A stretch of DNA of 64,000 nucleotides. It comes from Cyclobacteriaceae bacterium. GTDB lineage: Bacteria; Bacteroidota; Bacteroidia; Cytophagales; Cyclobacteriaceae. The notes below the pieces were generated by a model that worked only from the letters and a program-made list of their open reading frames with translations, searched no databases and was not told where the DNA came from. How positions within the stretch are numbered: the stretch's first letter is position 1; each line of letters begins with the position of its first letter. The stretch spans positions 248,001 through 312,000 of the forward strand of contig JAEUUF010000015.1 in the NCBI GenBank assembly GCA_016787645.1, in the 5' to 3' direction. The translations under genes and the position numbers were made by a program. Positions 43,441 through 52,890 of the stretch are shown here, one piece after another.

Positions 43441-44991
43441 ATGTCAAGAGTAAGATTTATCGAAACCATCCAGGCGTCATATGCTCCAACGGGAGCCTCT
43501 ATCTATTTGGGAGCCGGCGTTTTTGAAAAGGAAATCGTTCCAGAAGCAAAAGTGAATCTTCCCTTGCGGATGATGAACCGTCACGGGCTCGTAACCGGGG
43601 CCACGGGCTCAGGAAAAACCCGGACACTGCAGTTGCTGGCGGAGCAGCTATCGGCGGCGGGAGTACCGGTCTTCATGCCCGACATGAAAGGCGATGTTTC
43701 CGGCATAGCGGCGGAAGGTGTGGTCAATGACAAGATCCGCGAGCGTGCGGCCGCCCTCGGGGTACCGTTTACGCCTTCAGCTTTCCCGGTGGAACTGTAT
43801 TCGCTCAGCGGAAAACTCGGAGCGCAGATGAGGGCCACCGTAACAGAATTTGGACCGGTGTTGCTCAGCAAAGTTCTTGAACTGAACGAAGTACAGTCAA
43901 GCGTATTGATGATCATCTTTAAATACGCCGATGACAAGGACCTGCCCATTGTTGACCTCAATGACCTCAAGAAAGTTCTCAATTACCTTTCAGAAGGAAC
44001 GGGAGCTGCGGAGATCAAGGAGACGTACGGCAAAATATCGCCCGCCACGGCGAGCACTATTTTGAGAAAGATTGTGGCGCTTGAGCAGCAGGGCGTGAAC
44101 CAGATTTTTGGGGAGAAGTCGTTTGACATCGATGACCTCCTGGAGAAAGTAGATGGTCGCGGGGTCATCAGCTTGCTGAATGTTTCGGATGTACAATCCC
44201 AGCCGGCAATCTTCTCTACCTTCATGCTGGCCCTGCTGGCGGAGATTTACCAGTCGCTGCCCGAGGCCGGCGACCTCGACAAACCCAAACTGGTGTTCTT
44301 CCTCGATGAAGCGCACTTGTTGTTCAAGGATGCGCCCAAGGCGTTCATGGATCAGATCGAGCAGGTGATCCGGTTGATTCGCTCGAAGGGTGTGGGTGTC
44401 TTCTTTTGTACGCAGGTGACCCAGGATGTTCCGGCCTCAGTCCTTTCTCAGCTCGGCAACCGGGTTCACCATGTCATCCGGGCGTTCACGCCCAACGATG
44501 TCAAAGATTTGAAGGATACGATCCGGACGTTTCCCAAGTCGGAGTTTTATGACATGGAGCAGCAGTTTACCCAATTGGGTATCGGCCAGGCGTTCATTAC
44601 CGTGTTGAATGAAAAAGGTATTCCCACGGCCACGGTGGTTACGCACCTCGCGCCGCCGGCTTCCCGCATGGGGCCGCTCACCCCGCAAGAGTACCAGGGC
44701 CAGCTGGACCAATCGGAGCTGTACAAGAAATACAAAGACACGATTGACCCGCGAAGCGCCTTTGAAATTCTGAACGAGCGGGTACAGGCCATCCGCCAGG
44801 AGCAGGAAGCCAGCGCGCCGGCGGCCGCAAAAACTTCGGGCCGCCCTGCAAAACAAGAAAAGAGCACTTTTGAGGAAGTCATGTCTTCGCCAGTGGCGAA
44901 ACAGGTCGGGCGGGAATTGGTGAGAGGGGTGTTTGGAATGTTGTTTGGATCAACGCCACGGCGTACCAGCACCCGTCGCCGGTATTATTGA
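43441..44991 (+). CDS. HerA-like ATPase (DUF853, YjgR family)
   Basis: The 516-residue protein has Walker A TGATGSGKTRTLQLL near residue 55, Walker B KLVFFLDEAHLLF and GVGVFFCTQVTQDVPASVLS, as in E. coli YjgR and other DUF853 ATPases related to HerA/FtsK motors. A basic, Ala-rich C-terminal region (from about residue 455) precedes STRRRYY. YjgR has no firmly assigned role; DNA translocation is inferred from the family. Its 3' end overlaps nothing; a small secreted protein gene follows. Confidence 0.88.
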   Translation: MSRVRFIETIQASYAPTGASIYLGAGVFEKEIVPEAKVNLPLRMMNRHGLVTGATGSGKTRTLQLLAEQLSAAGVPVFMPDMKGDVSGIAAEGVVNDKIRERAAALGVPFTPSAFPVELYSLSGKLGAQMRATVTEFGPVLLSKVLELNEVQSSVLMIIFKYADDKDLPIVDLNDLKKVLNYLSEGTGAAEIKETYGKISPATASTILRKIVALEQQGVNQIFGEKSFDIDDLLEKVDGRGVISLLNVSDVQSQPAIFSTFMLALLAEIYQSLPEAGDLDKPKLVFFLDEAHLLFKDAPKAFMDQIEQVIRLIRSKGVGVFFCTQVTQDVPASVLSQLGNRVHHVIRAFTPNDVKDLKDTIRTFPKSEFYDMEQQFTQLGIGQAFITVLNEKGIPTATVVTHLAPPASRMGPLTPQEYQGQLDQSELYKKYKDTIDPRSAFEILNERVQAIRQEQEASAPAAAKTSGRPAKQEKSTFEEVMSSPVAKQVGRELVRGVFGMLFGSTPRRTSTRRRYY

Positions 44992-45017
44992 GTATTGACC
45001 TATCTGTTACTACCGTT

Positions 45018-45539
45018 ATGAAACGAGTTATTGCGATAATCATTAGCGTGATGTCCTTGACTTCATTCGCCCAGGATCAAAGCACGGTATCAAAAGGTGA
45101 TTTCGGTTTGGGCATTGGCCTGGACTACGGCGGATTTGGCGGGCGTGTGGCCTTTCATCCGGCGCCCAAGGTGGGGTTGTTCGGCGGGTTGGGTTATAAC
45201 CTGGCCGGAGCGGGCTATAACGTTGGCGCCGCCTGGCGGATTTCACCCGACAAGCAAACTTGCCCTACACTGGGCGTGATGTACGGGTATAATGGCGTGA
45301 TTGTCGTGGAAGGCGCCAGCCAGTACAACAAAATTTATTATGGCCCTTCTTTGGCGGCAGGACTTGAGTTTCATTCCAAGAGGAAGAACGGTAATTATTT
45401 CAATGTGGAACTGGTGGTACCCTTCAGGCCACAAGCCTTTACCGATGACCTCAACACGTTGAAGAACAACCCCGCCATTCAGTTCAAGAATGAGCCGTGG
45501 CCGGTAGCCATCAGCCTGGGGTATCATTGGGCGTTTTAG
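45018..45539 (+). CDS. small outer-membrane beta-barrel-type protein
   Basis: ATG 45018 gives a signal peptide (MKRVIAIIISVMSLTSFAQ); an upstream in-frame start would overlap the ATPase gene and lacks one. The 173-residue product has glycine-rich strands (FGLGIGLDYGGFGGRVAF, FGGLGYNLAGAGYNVGAAW) and ends in SLGYHWAF, a typical barrel-assembly C-terminus. No named family is recognised. It converges with the AraC-type regulator, 6 nt apart. Confidence 0.7.
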   Translation: MKRVIAIIISVMSLTSFAQDQSTVSKGDFGLGIGLDYGGFGGRVAFHPAPKVGLFGGLGYNLAGAGYNVGAAWRISPDKQTCPTLGVMYGYNGVIVVEGASQYNKIYYGPSLAAGLEFHSKRKNGNYFNVELVVPFRPQAFTDDLNTLKNNPAIQFKNEPWPVAISLGYHWAF

Positions 45540-45545
45540 ATTGTC

Positions 45546-46445
45546 CTAAGCCACCTTGGCCATCAGGTACTTCTTGGGCGTTATCCCGAACTTCTTTTTG
45601 AATGCGGCGATGAAGTGGCTGGGATTAGTGTAGCCCACCTGGTAGGCTACTTGCGCCACCTGGAACTTCTGGGAATCGAGCAGAACCCGGGCGTGGTCGA
45701 GCTTGTGATCAAGCAGGTAGCCGTAAACTGTGTTCCCATAGATTTCTTTGAATCCTGCCTTGAGCTGATGTTCATTCAGCCCGGCGAGCTTGGCCAGTTC
45801 GCGGATCGTCGGAGGGCGTTCTTCGTGGGCAAGTAAGTGCTCTTTGGCATTCTTTATTTTTCGCACCATGTCCTCGTTGTTGAGAAAAGGACAATTTTCC
45901 ATATCGGGCTTGCGCTCTGAAAAATAGAGGGCGAGCAATTCAAGAATTTTTCCCTGGTAGAAGAGCCGGTTGGCGTTTGGGCTCAGCTGGATGTTAAACA
46001 ACTGGTTGAGTTCCACCAGCAGGTTGGCGGGGATGTCGCGCTCATCGTAATACTTCTGGCGAATATTCTCCGGCTTAAGAAAGGGGAGTGGCTCGTGGGT
46101 GAACAACTCGTGCAGGCGTTCCAGGGTAATGTCCATCAGCACCATCTTCGAATGCGGGGCCAGCTTGAGCCGGAAGGGAAGTTCCTGGTCAGGGTTGAAA
46201 AAGAAATAGTTGCGACGCCCATGGATCTCCCGCTGGTAATGCGGACCAAATTCAAAGATGGCGTTGCCTTCCAGGCAGAAGTAGAAATGAATGATCGATT
46301 TACGGATCAGGCTGGGCAGCGTCAAGCTGGAGTCTGTCGTGTTTTCCAGGACAGAGAGGGTCTGATCCGGCGAGTTGAACAAAACTCTTCCTTCACTGTT
46401 TGAGGTATTTTGGCTTTCCACCTGGGGGTCATTTTGAGTGTTCAT
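45546..46445 (-). CDS. AraC-family regulator (PchR-like) of heme uptake
   Basis: The 299-residue protein (ATG 46445) has an N-terminal ligand-binding region and a C-terminal AraC DNA-binding domain (about 200-295) with TIRELAKLAGLNEHQLKAGF, KEIYGNTVYGYLLDHKLDHA and VAYQVGYTNPSHFIAAFKKK. Regulators of this subtype usually sense an iron-siderophore or heme signal and activate the adjacent receptor. The divergent TonB receptor/HmuY pair is the obvious target, and a palindrome and direct repeats lie in the shared intergenic region. Confidence 0.88.
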   Translation of the reverse strand: MNTQNDPQVESQNTSNSEGRVLFNSPDQTLSVLENTTDSSLTLPSLIRKSIIHFYFCLEGNAIFEFGPHYQREIHGRRNYFFFNPDQELPFRLKLAPHSKMVLMDITLERLHELFTHEPLPFLKPENIRQKYYDERDIPANLLVELNQLFNIQLSPNANRLFYQGKILELLALYFSERKPDMENCPFLNNEDMVRKIKNAKEHLLAHEERPPTIRELAKLAGLNEHQLKAGFKEIYGNTVYGYLLDHKLDHARVLLDSQKFQVAQVAYQVGYTNPSHFIAAFKKKFGITPKKYLMAKVA

Positions 46446-46461
46446 TTGGCAAAAGTACCTC

Positions 46462-46537
46462 ATTAGAGAGCTCTAATTATGCTAAAAGTCAGGTTTTATG
46501 GTGTTTTATACCCACAAATGACTGATTTTAGTCAGGT
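46462..46537. promoter_or_regulatory. candidate operators between AraC regulator and TonB receptor
   Basis: ATTAGAG-AG-CTCTAAT (46462-46477) is a perfect inverted repeat. AGTCAGGT occurs as a direct repeat at 46487-46494 and 46530-46537, 43 bp apart, about four helical turns, as AraC proteins often bind. TGACT-GATTTT-AGTCA (46519-46534) is a further inverted repeat. Confidence 0.45.
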
Positions 46538-46561
46538 AGGCATTAATCGTACTGATCTGGG

Positions 46562-46569
46562 TATTTTTG
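46562..46569 (+). promoter_or_regulatory. -7 element of TonB receptor promoter
   Basis: TATTTTTG matches TAnnTTTG. Transcription would start near 46576, so the ATG at 46571 would not be in the mRNA; this favours the GTG at 46598, which begins the signal peptide. Confidence 0.45.
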
Positions 46570-46570
46570 A

Positions 46571-48760
46571 ATGCCGGGCCCGCCAATCTTTGCGCCCGTG
46601 AAGACTGCGCTGATTGCATCTGTACTTATTCTTCTTGCTACCTATTCGTTCGCGCAGGAGGCCGATACACTTGCACCCCAGCAGTTGGAAGCCTTGGTCG
46701 TGACGGCCACACGTACTGAAAGAACCATGGGCGCCCTGCCCATGCTGGTGATGGTAGTTCCCAAGATGCAGATCCGTACCATGGGCTCACTGCGTCTCAC
46801 CGAAGTGCTCACCGAACAAACGGGGCTTGCCGTTGTTCCGCAGGTGAACGGTCAGGGCAGCGGCATCCAGATCCAGGGACTTAACCCGGATTACACCTTG
46901 ATCCTGCTGAATGGAGAACCCCTCATCGGCCGATACACCGGCTCACTCGAATTGAGCCGCATCGCGGTTGGTAACATCAAACAAATCGAAATCGTCAAGG
47001 GTCCTTCTTCCAGCCTGTATGGTTCGGATGCGTTGGCGGGCGTGGTGAATATCATTACCGAGCGACCAGATGGTACGCGGGGTAGTTTCTATTCGCGTTA
47101 TGGCACCAACCAAACCCTCGACCTTACTGCTGATTACGGAACAACGTCCGGAAAGTGGGGATTTTATGTTTTTGGCAATCGCTACAGCACCCATGGATAT
47201 GACTTGTCGCCGCAGAATTATGGCAATACAGTTTCTCCGTTCCACAGCTACACGGGCAGTGCGAGAATCAGTTATTCATTTTCCCCCCGTACCGAGTTGG
47301 TCCTGTCCGGGCGCTATTTCCGCGAGAAGCAACAATATGATTTTGAAGTGCTGACCGGCAACAATGAGAAGATCCTCACCACCGGCGATGGCATCACGTC
47401 CGATTGGAACTTTAATCCGGTACTAACTCACCGTTTCAATGAGCGCACCAAAGTAACCGCACGTCTTTACGCCACGCACTACCAGACCGAAACGCGGTTG
47501 GTCAACCCGGCCACGGATACACTGTATTACACCGATGATTTTCGGCAATCGTTTCTTCGGCCGGAACTAAACCTTGAATACTTCCTCGGGCGACAGCACG
47601 ATTTCACGGTGGGCGCCGGTGCGAATCTTGAGTCTGTTGAGACCATGCGCTACGGCGATGCCATTACCCGTCACCAGGAAACCAAGTATGCTTTTCTCCA
47701 GGATGAATGGACGCCGATGGACAGGCTGAACGTGATTGCCGGCGCCCGGTATGACTACAATACCGTCTATGGGTCACAGCTCAGCCCCAAGTTGTCGTTG
47801 CGCTATGAATTGGGAAAACATGTTGCGCTCAAGGCTTCGTACGGAGTTGGATTCAAAGCTCCGGATTTTCGGCAGCTCTACCTGAATTTCAACAACTCGG
47901 CAGCGGGTGGATATAGTGTCCTGGGTACGGAAGTCGTTGAGGCTCGCCTGGCACAAATGGATGCGCAAGGACTCATCAGCGGCTACCTCATCGACCCGGC
48001 ATTGCTCGGCAACCTTGAAGCGGAACGCTCGCAGGCCTTCAACGTCGGCGCACGCGCGGATTTTTTCAGCAAGCTGGTGATGGATGTCAACCTCTTTCAC
48101 AACTCCATCAACAACCTGATCGAAACGCAAGCTGTGGCGGTGACCACCGCCAACCAGACGATTTACAGCTACCGGAACATCAAGCGCGTCTATACCCAGG
48201 GTCTGGAGGCCAACCTGACCTATCCGCTTTCCAGGAAGATTTCGTTGTCGTTGGGCTACCAGCTTCTTTACGCCAAGGATGCCGACGTAGTGGACAAGGT
48301 GGAGCGGGGAGAAGTCTATTGGAGAGATCCCGTTACCCTCGTGACGCGTCGCCTGCAACCGGACGAATACTTCGGTTTATATAATCGCTCACGGCATATG
48401 GGCAACTTTAAAGTCTTTTATAATGATCCTTCGGGATGGGAGGCCAGCGCCCGCGTGATCTACCGCGGCCCGTATGGCATGGGTGATATCCGGGGTAATA
48501 TCCAGGGCGAAGTGCTTCCTCCTTCCGATATCAATGGGAATGGAATCCTGGACACCCACGATCATTTTGTCTCGGGTTATGCGCTGGTCAATTTGTCCCT
48601 GGCGCGCGTGCTGCGCTCGGGACTTCGGTTCCAGGTGGGTGTCGACAACCTGTTCGATTACACCGATCCGATTTATATCCCCAACATCCCCGGCCGACTG
48701 GTCTATGCCAGCGTCGGGTTCACTTTCCAAAAGAAAAACAAATCAAACGTAAACCCTTAG
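46571..48760 (+). CDS. TonB-dependent receptor, probable heme receptor (HmuR-like)
   Basis: The product (729 residues from ATG 46571; about 720 from the likelier GTG 46598, KTALIASVLILLATYSFAQ signal) has a plug domain (LEALVVTATRTERTMGALPM, IEIVKGPSSSLYGSDALAGV, VNIITERP) and a 22-strand barrel with the FRQLYLNFNNSAAGGYSV segment near the middle. It takes up a ligand across the outer membrane using TonB energy. A HmuY-like lipoprotein gene follows 5 nt later, which points to heme. The promoter -7 element at 46562 argues for the GTG start. Confidence 0.92.
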   Translation: MPGPPIFAPVKTALIASVLILLATYSFAQEADTLAPQQLEALVVTATRTERTMGALPMLVMVVPKMQIRTMGSLRLTEVLTEQTGLAVVPQVNGQGSGIQIQGLNPDYTLILLNGEPLIGRYTGSLELSRIAVGNIKQIEIVKGPSSSLYGSDALAGVVNIITERPDGTRGSFYSRYGTNQTLDLTADYGTTSGKWGFYVFGNRYSTHGYDLSPQNYGNTVSPFHSYTGSARISYSFSPRTELVLSGRYFREKQQYDFEVLTGNNEKILTTGDGITSDWNFNPVLTHRFNERTKVTARLYATHYQTETRLVNPATDTLYYTDDFRQSFLRPELNLEYFLGRQHDFTVGAGANLESVETMRYGDAITRHQETKYAFLQDEWTPMDRLNVIAGARYDYNTVYGSQLSPKLSLRYELGKHVALKASYGVGFKAPDFRQLYLNFNNSAAGGYSVLGTEVVEARLAQMDAQGLISGYLIDPALLGNLEAERSQAFNVGARADFFSKLVMDVNLFHNSINNLIETQAVAVTTANQTIYSYRNIKRVYTQGLEANLTYPLSRKISLSLGYQLLYAKDADVVDKVERGEVYWRDPVTLVTRRLQPDEYFGLYNRSRHMGNFKVFYNDPSGWEASARVIYRGPYGMGDIRGNIQGEVLPPSDINGNGILDTHDHFVSGYALVNLSLARVLRSGLRFQVGVDNLFDYTDPIYIPNIPGRLVYASVGFTFQKKNKSNVNP

Positions 48761-48765
48761 TTACT

Positions 48766-49407
48766 ATGTTAAACAATCGCTTTTCTCTCCTGGTTCTTGG
48801 CGTGGCTTTCATCACCTTGAGCTCGTGCTCGAAGAACGACCCGGCGCCCGTTACGGTGCAGTCGCAGACCATCACCAACCTTCCCGCCGATCCGCCCAGT
48901 GGTGGATATGATCCGATGAATGGCCAGCCCATCGGGGTAACCAAGAAGTATACCTTCTTCAGTTTCAAGACTGGTGCAATCGTACTGAACGCGGACAGCG
49001 CCACCGCCAATTGGGATATTGGCTTCAATGGCACTACGATTTTAGTCAACAGCGGCACGAGCGGCCCCGGTACAGCCGGCGCGCAGGTGGTCACTGGAAT
49101 TTTTGACGAGCTCGCCAATGCGCCCACAACGGGATACCTGACGGACAACAAGACTACCGTGCCCGCCACCTACGCGATTCCTAAAGGTTCGGGTAATGGC
49201 TGGTATAATTACAACGGCGCCACCAACGTCATTTCACCGATCGCCGGACGTATTATTGTCGTGAAGACCTCGGAGGGCAAATATGCCAAGATGGAAATCC
49301 TAAGCTATTACAAGGATTCCCCGGTTTCACCCGCGAGCACCGACGTGGATCGCTACTACACATTCCGGTACGTGTACCAGTCTGGCACCGGTACAAGCTT
49401 CAAATAG
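48766..49407 (+). CDS. hmuY: HmuY-family heme-binding lipoprotein
   Basis: The 213-residue product has a lipoprotein signal (NRFSLLVLGVAFITLSSCS, Cys21) and the HmuY pattern: YTFFSFKTGAIVLNADSATA, NWDIGFNGTTILVNSGTSGP, GRIIVVKTSEGKYAKMEILS and a final RYYTFRYVYQ. HmuY binds heme at the cell surface and hands it to the TonB receptor encoded just upstream. The regulator is the divergent AraC protein. A strong terminator follows. Confidence 0.9.
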   Translation: MLNNRFSLLVLGVAFITLSSCSKNDPAPVTVQSQTITNLPADPPSGGYDPMNGQPIGVTKKYTFFSFKTGAIVLNADSATANWDIGFNGTTILVNSGTSGPGTAGAQVVTGIFDELANAPTTGYLTDNKTTVPATYAIPKGSGNGWYNYNGATNVISPIAGRIIVVKTSEGKYAKMEILSYYKDSPVSPASTDVDRYYTFRYVYQSGTGTSFK

Positions 49408-49419
49408 CAGGAATTCAGA

Positions 49420-49458
49420 AAAGTGTTCAGGCCGGGTCTTCCTGGCCTGAACTTTTTT
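49420..49458. terminator. bidirectional terminator after hmuY
   Basis: GTTCAGGCC (49425-49433) pairs perfectly with GGCCTGAAC (49444-49452), followed by six T (49453-49458). It ends hmuY and, through AAAG on the left, may also serve the convergent DUF1684 gene. Confidence 0.9.
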
Positions 49459-50076
49459 CTACTTATAGTTCTTCTCCCCGGCCATGATCGCTACGCTGAG
49501 GATGTTTTCTCGCGGAGGAAGAGGGCACGAATAATTGTCGTTATAAGCGCAGTAGGGATTGTAGGCCTTATTGAAATCCAACTCAATGGTAGTGGCCGCC
49601 GGGATCTTTCGAAGATCGAGATAACGCCCCCCGCCATAAGTCTGACCGGCACTCGTTCCGTCGGCAAATGCAAGGAAGAGCTTGCCACGATTCGGACCCA
49701 TGTCCATGATTTCCAGGATCAGCAATTTGTACTCCTGGCCATCCAGTTCAAAAACCGCCCAGGCATAATCAAGGTAGCGCTCCTGTTCACCGGTACTGGT
49801 TTCCAAAACCCTGACCTGCTTGTTGGTCACCGGTTCAAGTTTTGCCAGGACCCTGTACTTTAAATCAGGCGGGAAATAGTTTAGGGCCCGGATCGAATCC
49901 CCCTTGTCTTTCATGGGCGACTCGGCACCTGATTTCATAAACTCATCTTTTCGGACACGCTCCTCGTTGATCACAGTCGAATATTCTTCGGGGGTTGGAC
50001 CGGAGGAGATTGAGAAATAAACCATCGCGGCAATAGCGGCGATAACCAGGGTGATCAGTATTGTCGAGCGCTTCAT
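49459..50076 (-). CDS. DUF1684 protein, membrane-anchored
   Basis: The 205-residue product has an N-terminal signal anchor (MKRSTILITLVIAAIAAMVY) and a DUF1684 domain with the signature IELDFNKAYNPYCAYNDNYS followed by CPLPPRENILSVAIMAGEKN near the C-terminus. The function of the domain is unknown. It is transcribed alone next to radC, 21 nt downstream of its stop strand-wise. Confidence 0.9.
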   Translation of the reverse strand: MKRSTILITLVIAAIAAMVYFSISSGPTPEEYSTVINEERVRKDEFMKSGAESPMKDKGDSIRALNYFPPDLKYRVLAKLEPVTNKQVRVLETSTGEQERYLDYAWAVFELDGQEYKLLILEIMDMGPNRGKLFLAFADGTSAGQTYGGGRYLDLRKIPAATTIELDFNKAYNPYCAYNDNYSCPLPPRENILSVAIMAGEKNYK

Positions 50077-50097
50077 AAGGAGTAGTAAGGTAGCCGG

Positions 50098-50799
50098 CTA
50101 AAGCATCCCTTCATCCGCAAAACTAAAATACTTCGGGCCACAAACGATCAGGTGGTCGAGCAATTGAATTTCAAGAAACTTCCCTGCTTCCTTCAACTTA
50201 CGGGTGAGGTCGATATCACTTTGACTGGCGGTGCGGTTGCCGGAGGGATGATTGTGTGCCACGATGATCCCGCTGGCCAGGTGATCCAGGGCGCCTTTGA
50301 AAATGACCTTGGGGTCGGCCACGGTCCCGCTTACTCCGCCTTCACTGATGCGTTGTTTCCGAATCAGCCGGTTCGCCCGGTTGAGCAAGAGAACCCAGAA
50401 CTCCTCGTGCGGAAGGTCCATCAGGTCGCCACAGATCAAGTCATACGCTTCCCGTGAGGATCCCACCTTGGGCTTTTCGTGCACGTCCGTCTCTTTTCGG
50501 CGTCGTCCCAGCTCGAGAGATGCTACGATGGCTATGGCCTTCGCCGGGCCAATGCCGTTGATGCGTGTCAGATCTTTGGCGGTCATCCGGGCCAGCGCGG
50601 GTAACTGGTGATCAACGGCTTCGAGGATTCGCTTAGCGAGGTCGAGTGCGCTGAGTTTCCGCGATCCGGTGCCGATCAGGATGGCGATGAGTTCGGCATC
50701 AGAAAGGGCAGCGGTACCCTTCAACAATAATTTCTCCCTTGGGCGGTCTTCGGGAGACCAGTTCTTAATGGCCAGTGGCTTTCCGTCTTCGATCTGCAT
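50098..50799 (-). CDS. radC: RadC/JAB-domain protein
   Basis: The 233-residue protein has an N-terminal helix-hairpin-helix part (KGTAALSDAELIAILIGTGS, MTAKDLTRINGIGPAKAIAI) and a JAB metal-binding domain (VAHNHPSGNRTASQSD), the full RadC signature. It is named for DNA repair, but its role is disputed. A single gene between DUF1684 and rpsT, of normal length. Confidence 0.95.
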   Translation of the reverse strand: MQIEDGKPLAIKNWSPEDRPREKLLLKGTAALSDAELIAILIGTGSRKLSALDLAKRILEAVDHQLPALARMTAKDLTRINGIGPAKAIAIVASLELGRRRKETDVHEKPKVGSSREAYDLICGDLMDLPHEEFWVLLLNRANRLIRKQRISEGGVSGTVADPKVIFKGALDHLASGIIVAHNHPSGNRTASQSDIDLTRKLKEAGKFLEIQLLDHLIVCGPKYFSFADEGML

Positions 50800-50875
50800 C
50801 CGGCGAAGCTATCCGGGATGTGCAAGCGCACAAAAGAAAGAGCGGCAGGAAATCCTGATCGTTTTTGCAGGGCAT

Positions 50876-50910
50876 AAAAAAACCCTCCTTCACCCGGGGG
50901 CAAAGAAGGG
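50876..50910 (-). terminator. terminator of rpsT
   Basis: Read leftward, CCCTTC and GAAGGAGGG pair around a GC-rich loop and are followed by seven T. It lies 20 nt after the rpsT stop codon. Confidence 0.85.
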
Positions 50911-50930
50911 AAAAATGGGGTCTTTAGCGA

Positions 50931-51185
50931 TTAGGCCAGGGCGTTGACCTTCTTGGTCAACTTTGACTTCTGGTTAGCCGCTTTCTTCCAATGAATGACA
51001 TTCTTCTTGGCCAGTTTGTCGATCATGGAGGTCACTTCCTTCAGGAGGGCCTGGGCCTCGTCCTTTTTGGTCGTGGTGAGGAGTTTCTTGATCTGGGTAC
51101 GGGTGGTCTTATGCTGATAGCGGTTACGTACGCGCTTCTTTTCGTTGGCCCGGATGCGTTTTTCGGCTGATTTGTGGTTTGCCAT
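50931..51185 (-). CDS. rpsT: 30S ribosomal protein S20
   Basis: The 84-residue, very basic protein (MANHKSAEKRIRANEKKRVR...KSKLTKKVNALA) is a complete S20, which binds 16S rRNA in early 30S assembly. It has its own terminator and lies 68 nt from the M1 peptidase stop. Confidence 0.97.
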   Translation of the reverse strand: MANHKSAEKRIRANEKKRVRNRYQHKTTRTQIKKLLTTTKKDEAQALLKEVTSMIDKLAKKNVIHWKKAANQKSKLTKKVNALA

Positions 51186-51253
51186 GTGTCTTTTAAAAAG
51201 GACTGCAAAAATATACCCTTAATCCGGATTTGCAAAACCTTGTCCAGAACAGG

Positions 51254-52858
51254 CTATTTGCCCTTTGCCGTACCCTCAAACAGCAGCCGGCAGTTGGGAT
51301 CGAGGTCCAGCGCCGTCGGGCGACCTTTTGAGGCCAGGGTAAATTGGCCAGCAGTAGCCGTAATGTCCAGGGTTTGATCCACCACCGTTCCATCCTCCAT
51401 CCGAAGACGAATTTCCAGGGGAAAACGGAAGGGGTTGGGCTGTTCTTGTTTGACCGATACTTTCACGGTTGACTTTGCCTTATCATAGGTCCACGTGACC
51501 GATAAGCTGGGTTGCCCGGGTGTATAGAGCCACTGGCGGAAGAAATCGCCCAGGTTCTTCCCGGATGCATTTTCCATGACCTTCTGGAAATCAGCAGTCA
51601 ATACATTTTGATCGCGGTAAGTCTTGTAATAAGTACGGATACCACTCCAGAATGCTTCGTCACCTACCGCTTGCCGGAGCATATGTAAAACCCACGAAGC
51701 TTTTTGATACGTGTTTGTGCTGAGCACCTTGCGGATTTCGGTGATGGTCGTATCCACTATGGGCTTCGGGTTGGTCTTGAAATACTTTACCACCTGGTCG
51801 CGGTCTTTCGCCAGTTCCGCTTTCATCGGGGCAGAGCCATGTGCCTGCTCGAGGAACAACAGCGCAAAGTAGGTGGCAAATCCTTCGCTCACCCACACAT
51901 GATGCCAGTCTCTCTCGGTCACGGAATTCCCAAACCACTGGTGGGCGGATTCATGGGCGATCAGTTCTTCGATGTTGTTTTTTCCTGTCACGGCTGATTC
52001 GCGGTAAAAGATATTTCCAGCATTCTCCAATCCGCCCCATCGTGTCAGGGATTGCACGTGTGCTAGTTTCTCGTAGGGATAGGGACCAATGTTTTTATGA
52101 AAGTATTCGAACACTTGGACGCCAACCGCAAAATCATTGAACCCGGCATCGCGATCCTGGGGATAGACCCAGATACTCTGTGGAATTTGATCGACGATGG
52201 CCTTCTCCTCCGTGGCGAAACGGGCTACACCTACCGCGGTGACTTTCATCGCGATTGGGACAGACTCCACGTAACGGGTCAGCTTCATTCCTTTCTCCAG
52301 GTTGGTTTCTTCCTTCTTTACACCGCTGGCCACAACCTGGTATTTTTCCGGTGCCACAATGATGAATTCCAGGGTGGCTTTGTCGGAAGGATGATCAATG
52401 CACGGTAACCAGTAGTGACCCCGGTCCGGCCAATGATCGGCGAAGTAGGTGCGGTCACCATACCGGTTCTTCCCAATGAGAATACCATCTTCCGGCTCAC
52501 CGGCATACCGTACCCGGACCGTCTTCACTTGTCCGACCGTCGTTGCCGCGGGCAAGGTTAACGTGAGTCGCCCTCCTGTATGTTTATAGTTGATTGACTT
52601 TTCATCCATCGTGACTTCTGACACGGTCATTCCCCGGCCTTGAGGTGACTTTTCAGCGAGGTCGAGAAAGAAGGTGTCGGTGGCCTTCTTGAACAGGATG
52701 GTGATCTGTGCCTCGCCATGAATGATATTGGTGGAATCATTCAGGGTAATCCGGAATGAATAGCGTTGTACATCCACGGCGTCTTGGCGTGGATAAGGAT
52801 CCGTCGCATGTGCGATTGTCAGGAAAACCGTCAGCAGGAGCGCAAGGGTGTACTTCAT
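51254..52858 (-). CDS. secreted M1-family metallopeptidase
   Basis: The 534-residue product has a signal peptide (MKYTLALLLTVFLTIAHA) and the M1 aminopeptidase fold: substrate-binding GGLENAGNIFYRE, zinc motif HESAHQWFGN with Glu 18 residues later in WVSEGFATYFALLFLE. It lacks the long C-terminal HEAT domain, as is usual for short M1 enzymes of Bacteroidota. It should cleave amino acids from peptides in the periplasm. It diverges from the P1/PLC-like gene, 32 nt apart. Confidence 0.93.
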   Translation of the reverse strand: MKYTLALLLTVFLTIAHATDPYPRQDAVDVQRYSFRITLNDSTNIIHGEAQITILFKKATDTFFLDLAEKSPQGRGMTVSEVTMDEKSINYKHTGGRLTLTLPAATTVGQVKTVRVRYAGEPEDGILIGKNRYGDRTYFADHWPDRGHYWLPCIDHPSDKATLEFIIVAPEKYQVVASGVKKEETNLEKGMKLTRYVESVPIAMKVTAVGVARFATEEKAIVDQIPQSIWVYPQDRDAGFNDFAVGVQVFEYFHKNIGPYPYEKLAHVQSLTRWGGLENAGNIFYRESAVTGKNNIEELIAHESAHQWFGNSVTERDWHHVWVSEGFATYFALLFLEQAHGSAPMKAELAKDRDQVVKYFKTNPKPIVDTTITEIRKVLSTNTYQKASWVLHMLRQAVGDEAFWSGIRTYYKTYRDQNVLTADFQKVMENASGKNLGDFFRQWLYTPGQPSLSVTWTYDKAKSTVKVSVKQEQPNPFRFPLEIRLRMEDGTVVDQTLDITATAGQFTLASKGRPTALDLDPNCRLLFEGTAKGK

Positions 52859-52890
52859 GGAATGAATACTTTCGGCCTGAATGTAAGCGG

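Noticed and set aside
52756-52890. 45-codon N-terminal extension of the P1/PLC-like gene
   Set aside because: It overlaps the M1 peptidase gene in antisense, while the downstream ATG 52891 starts a proper signal peptide.
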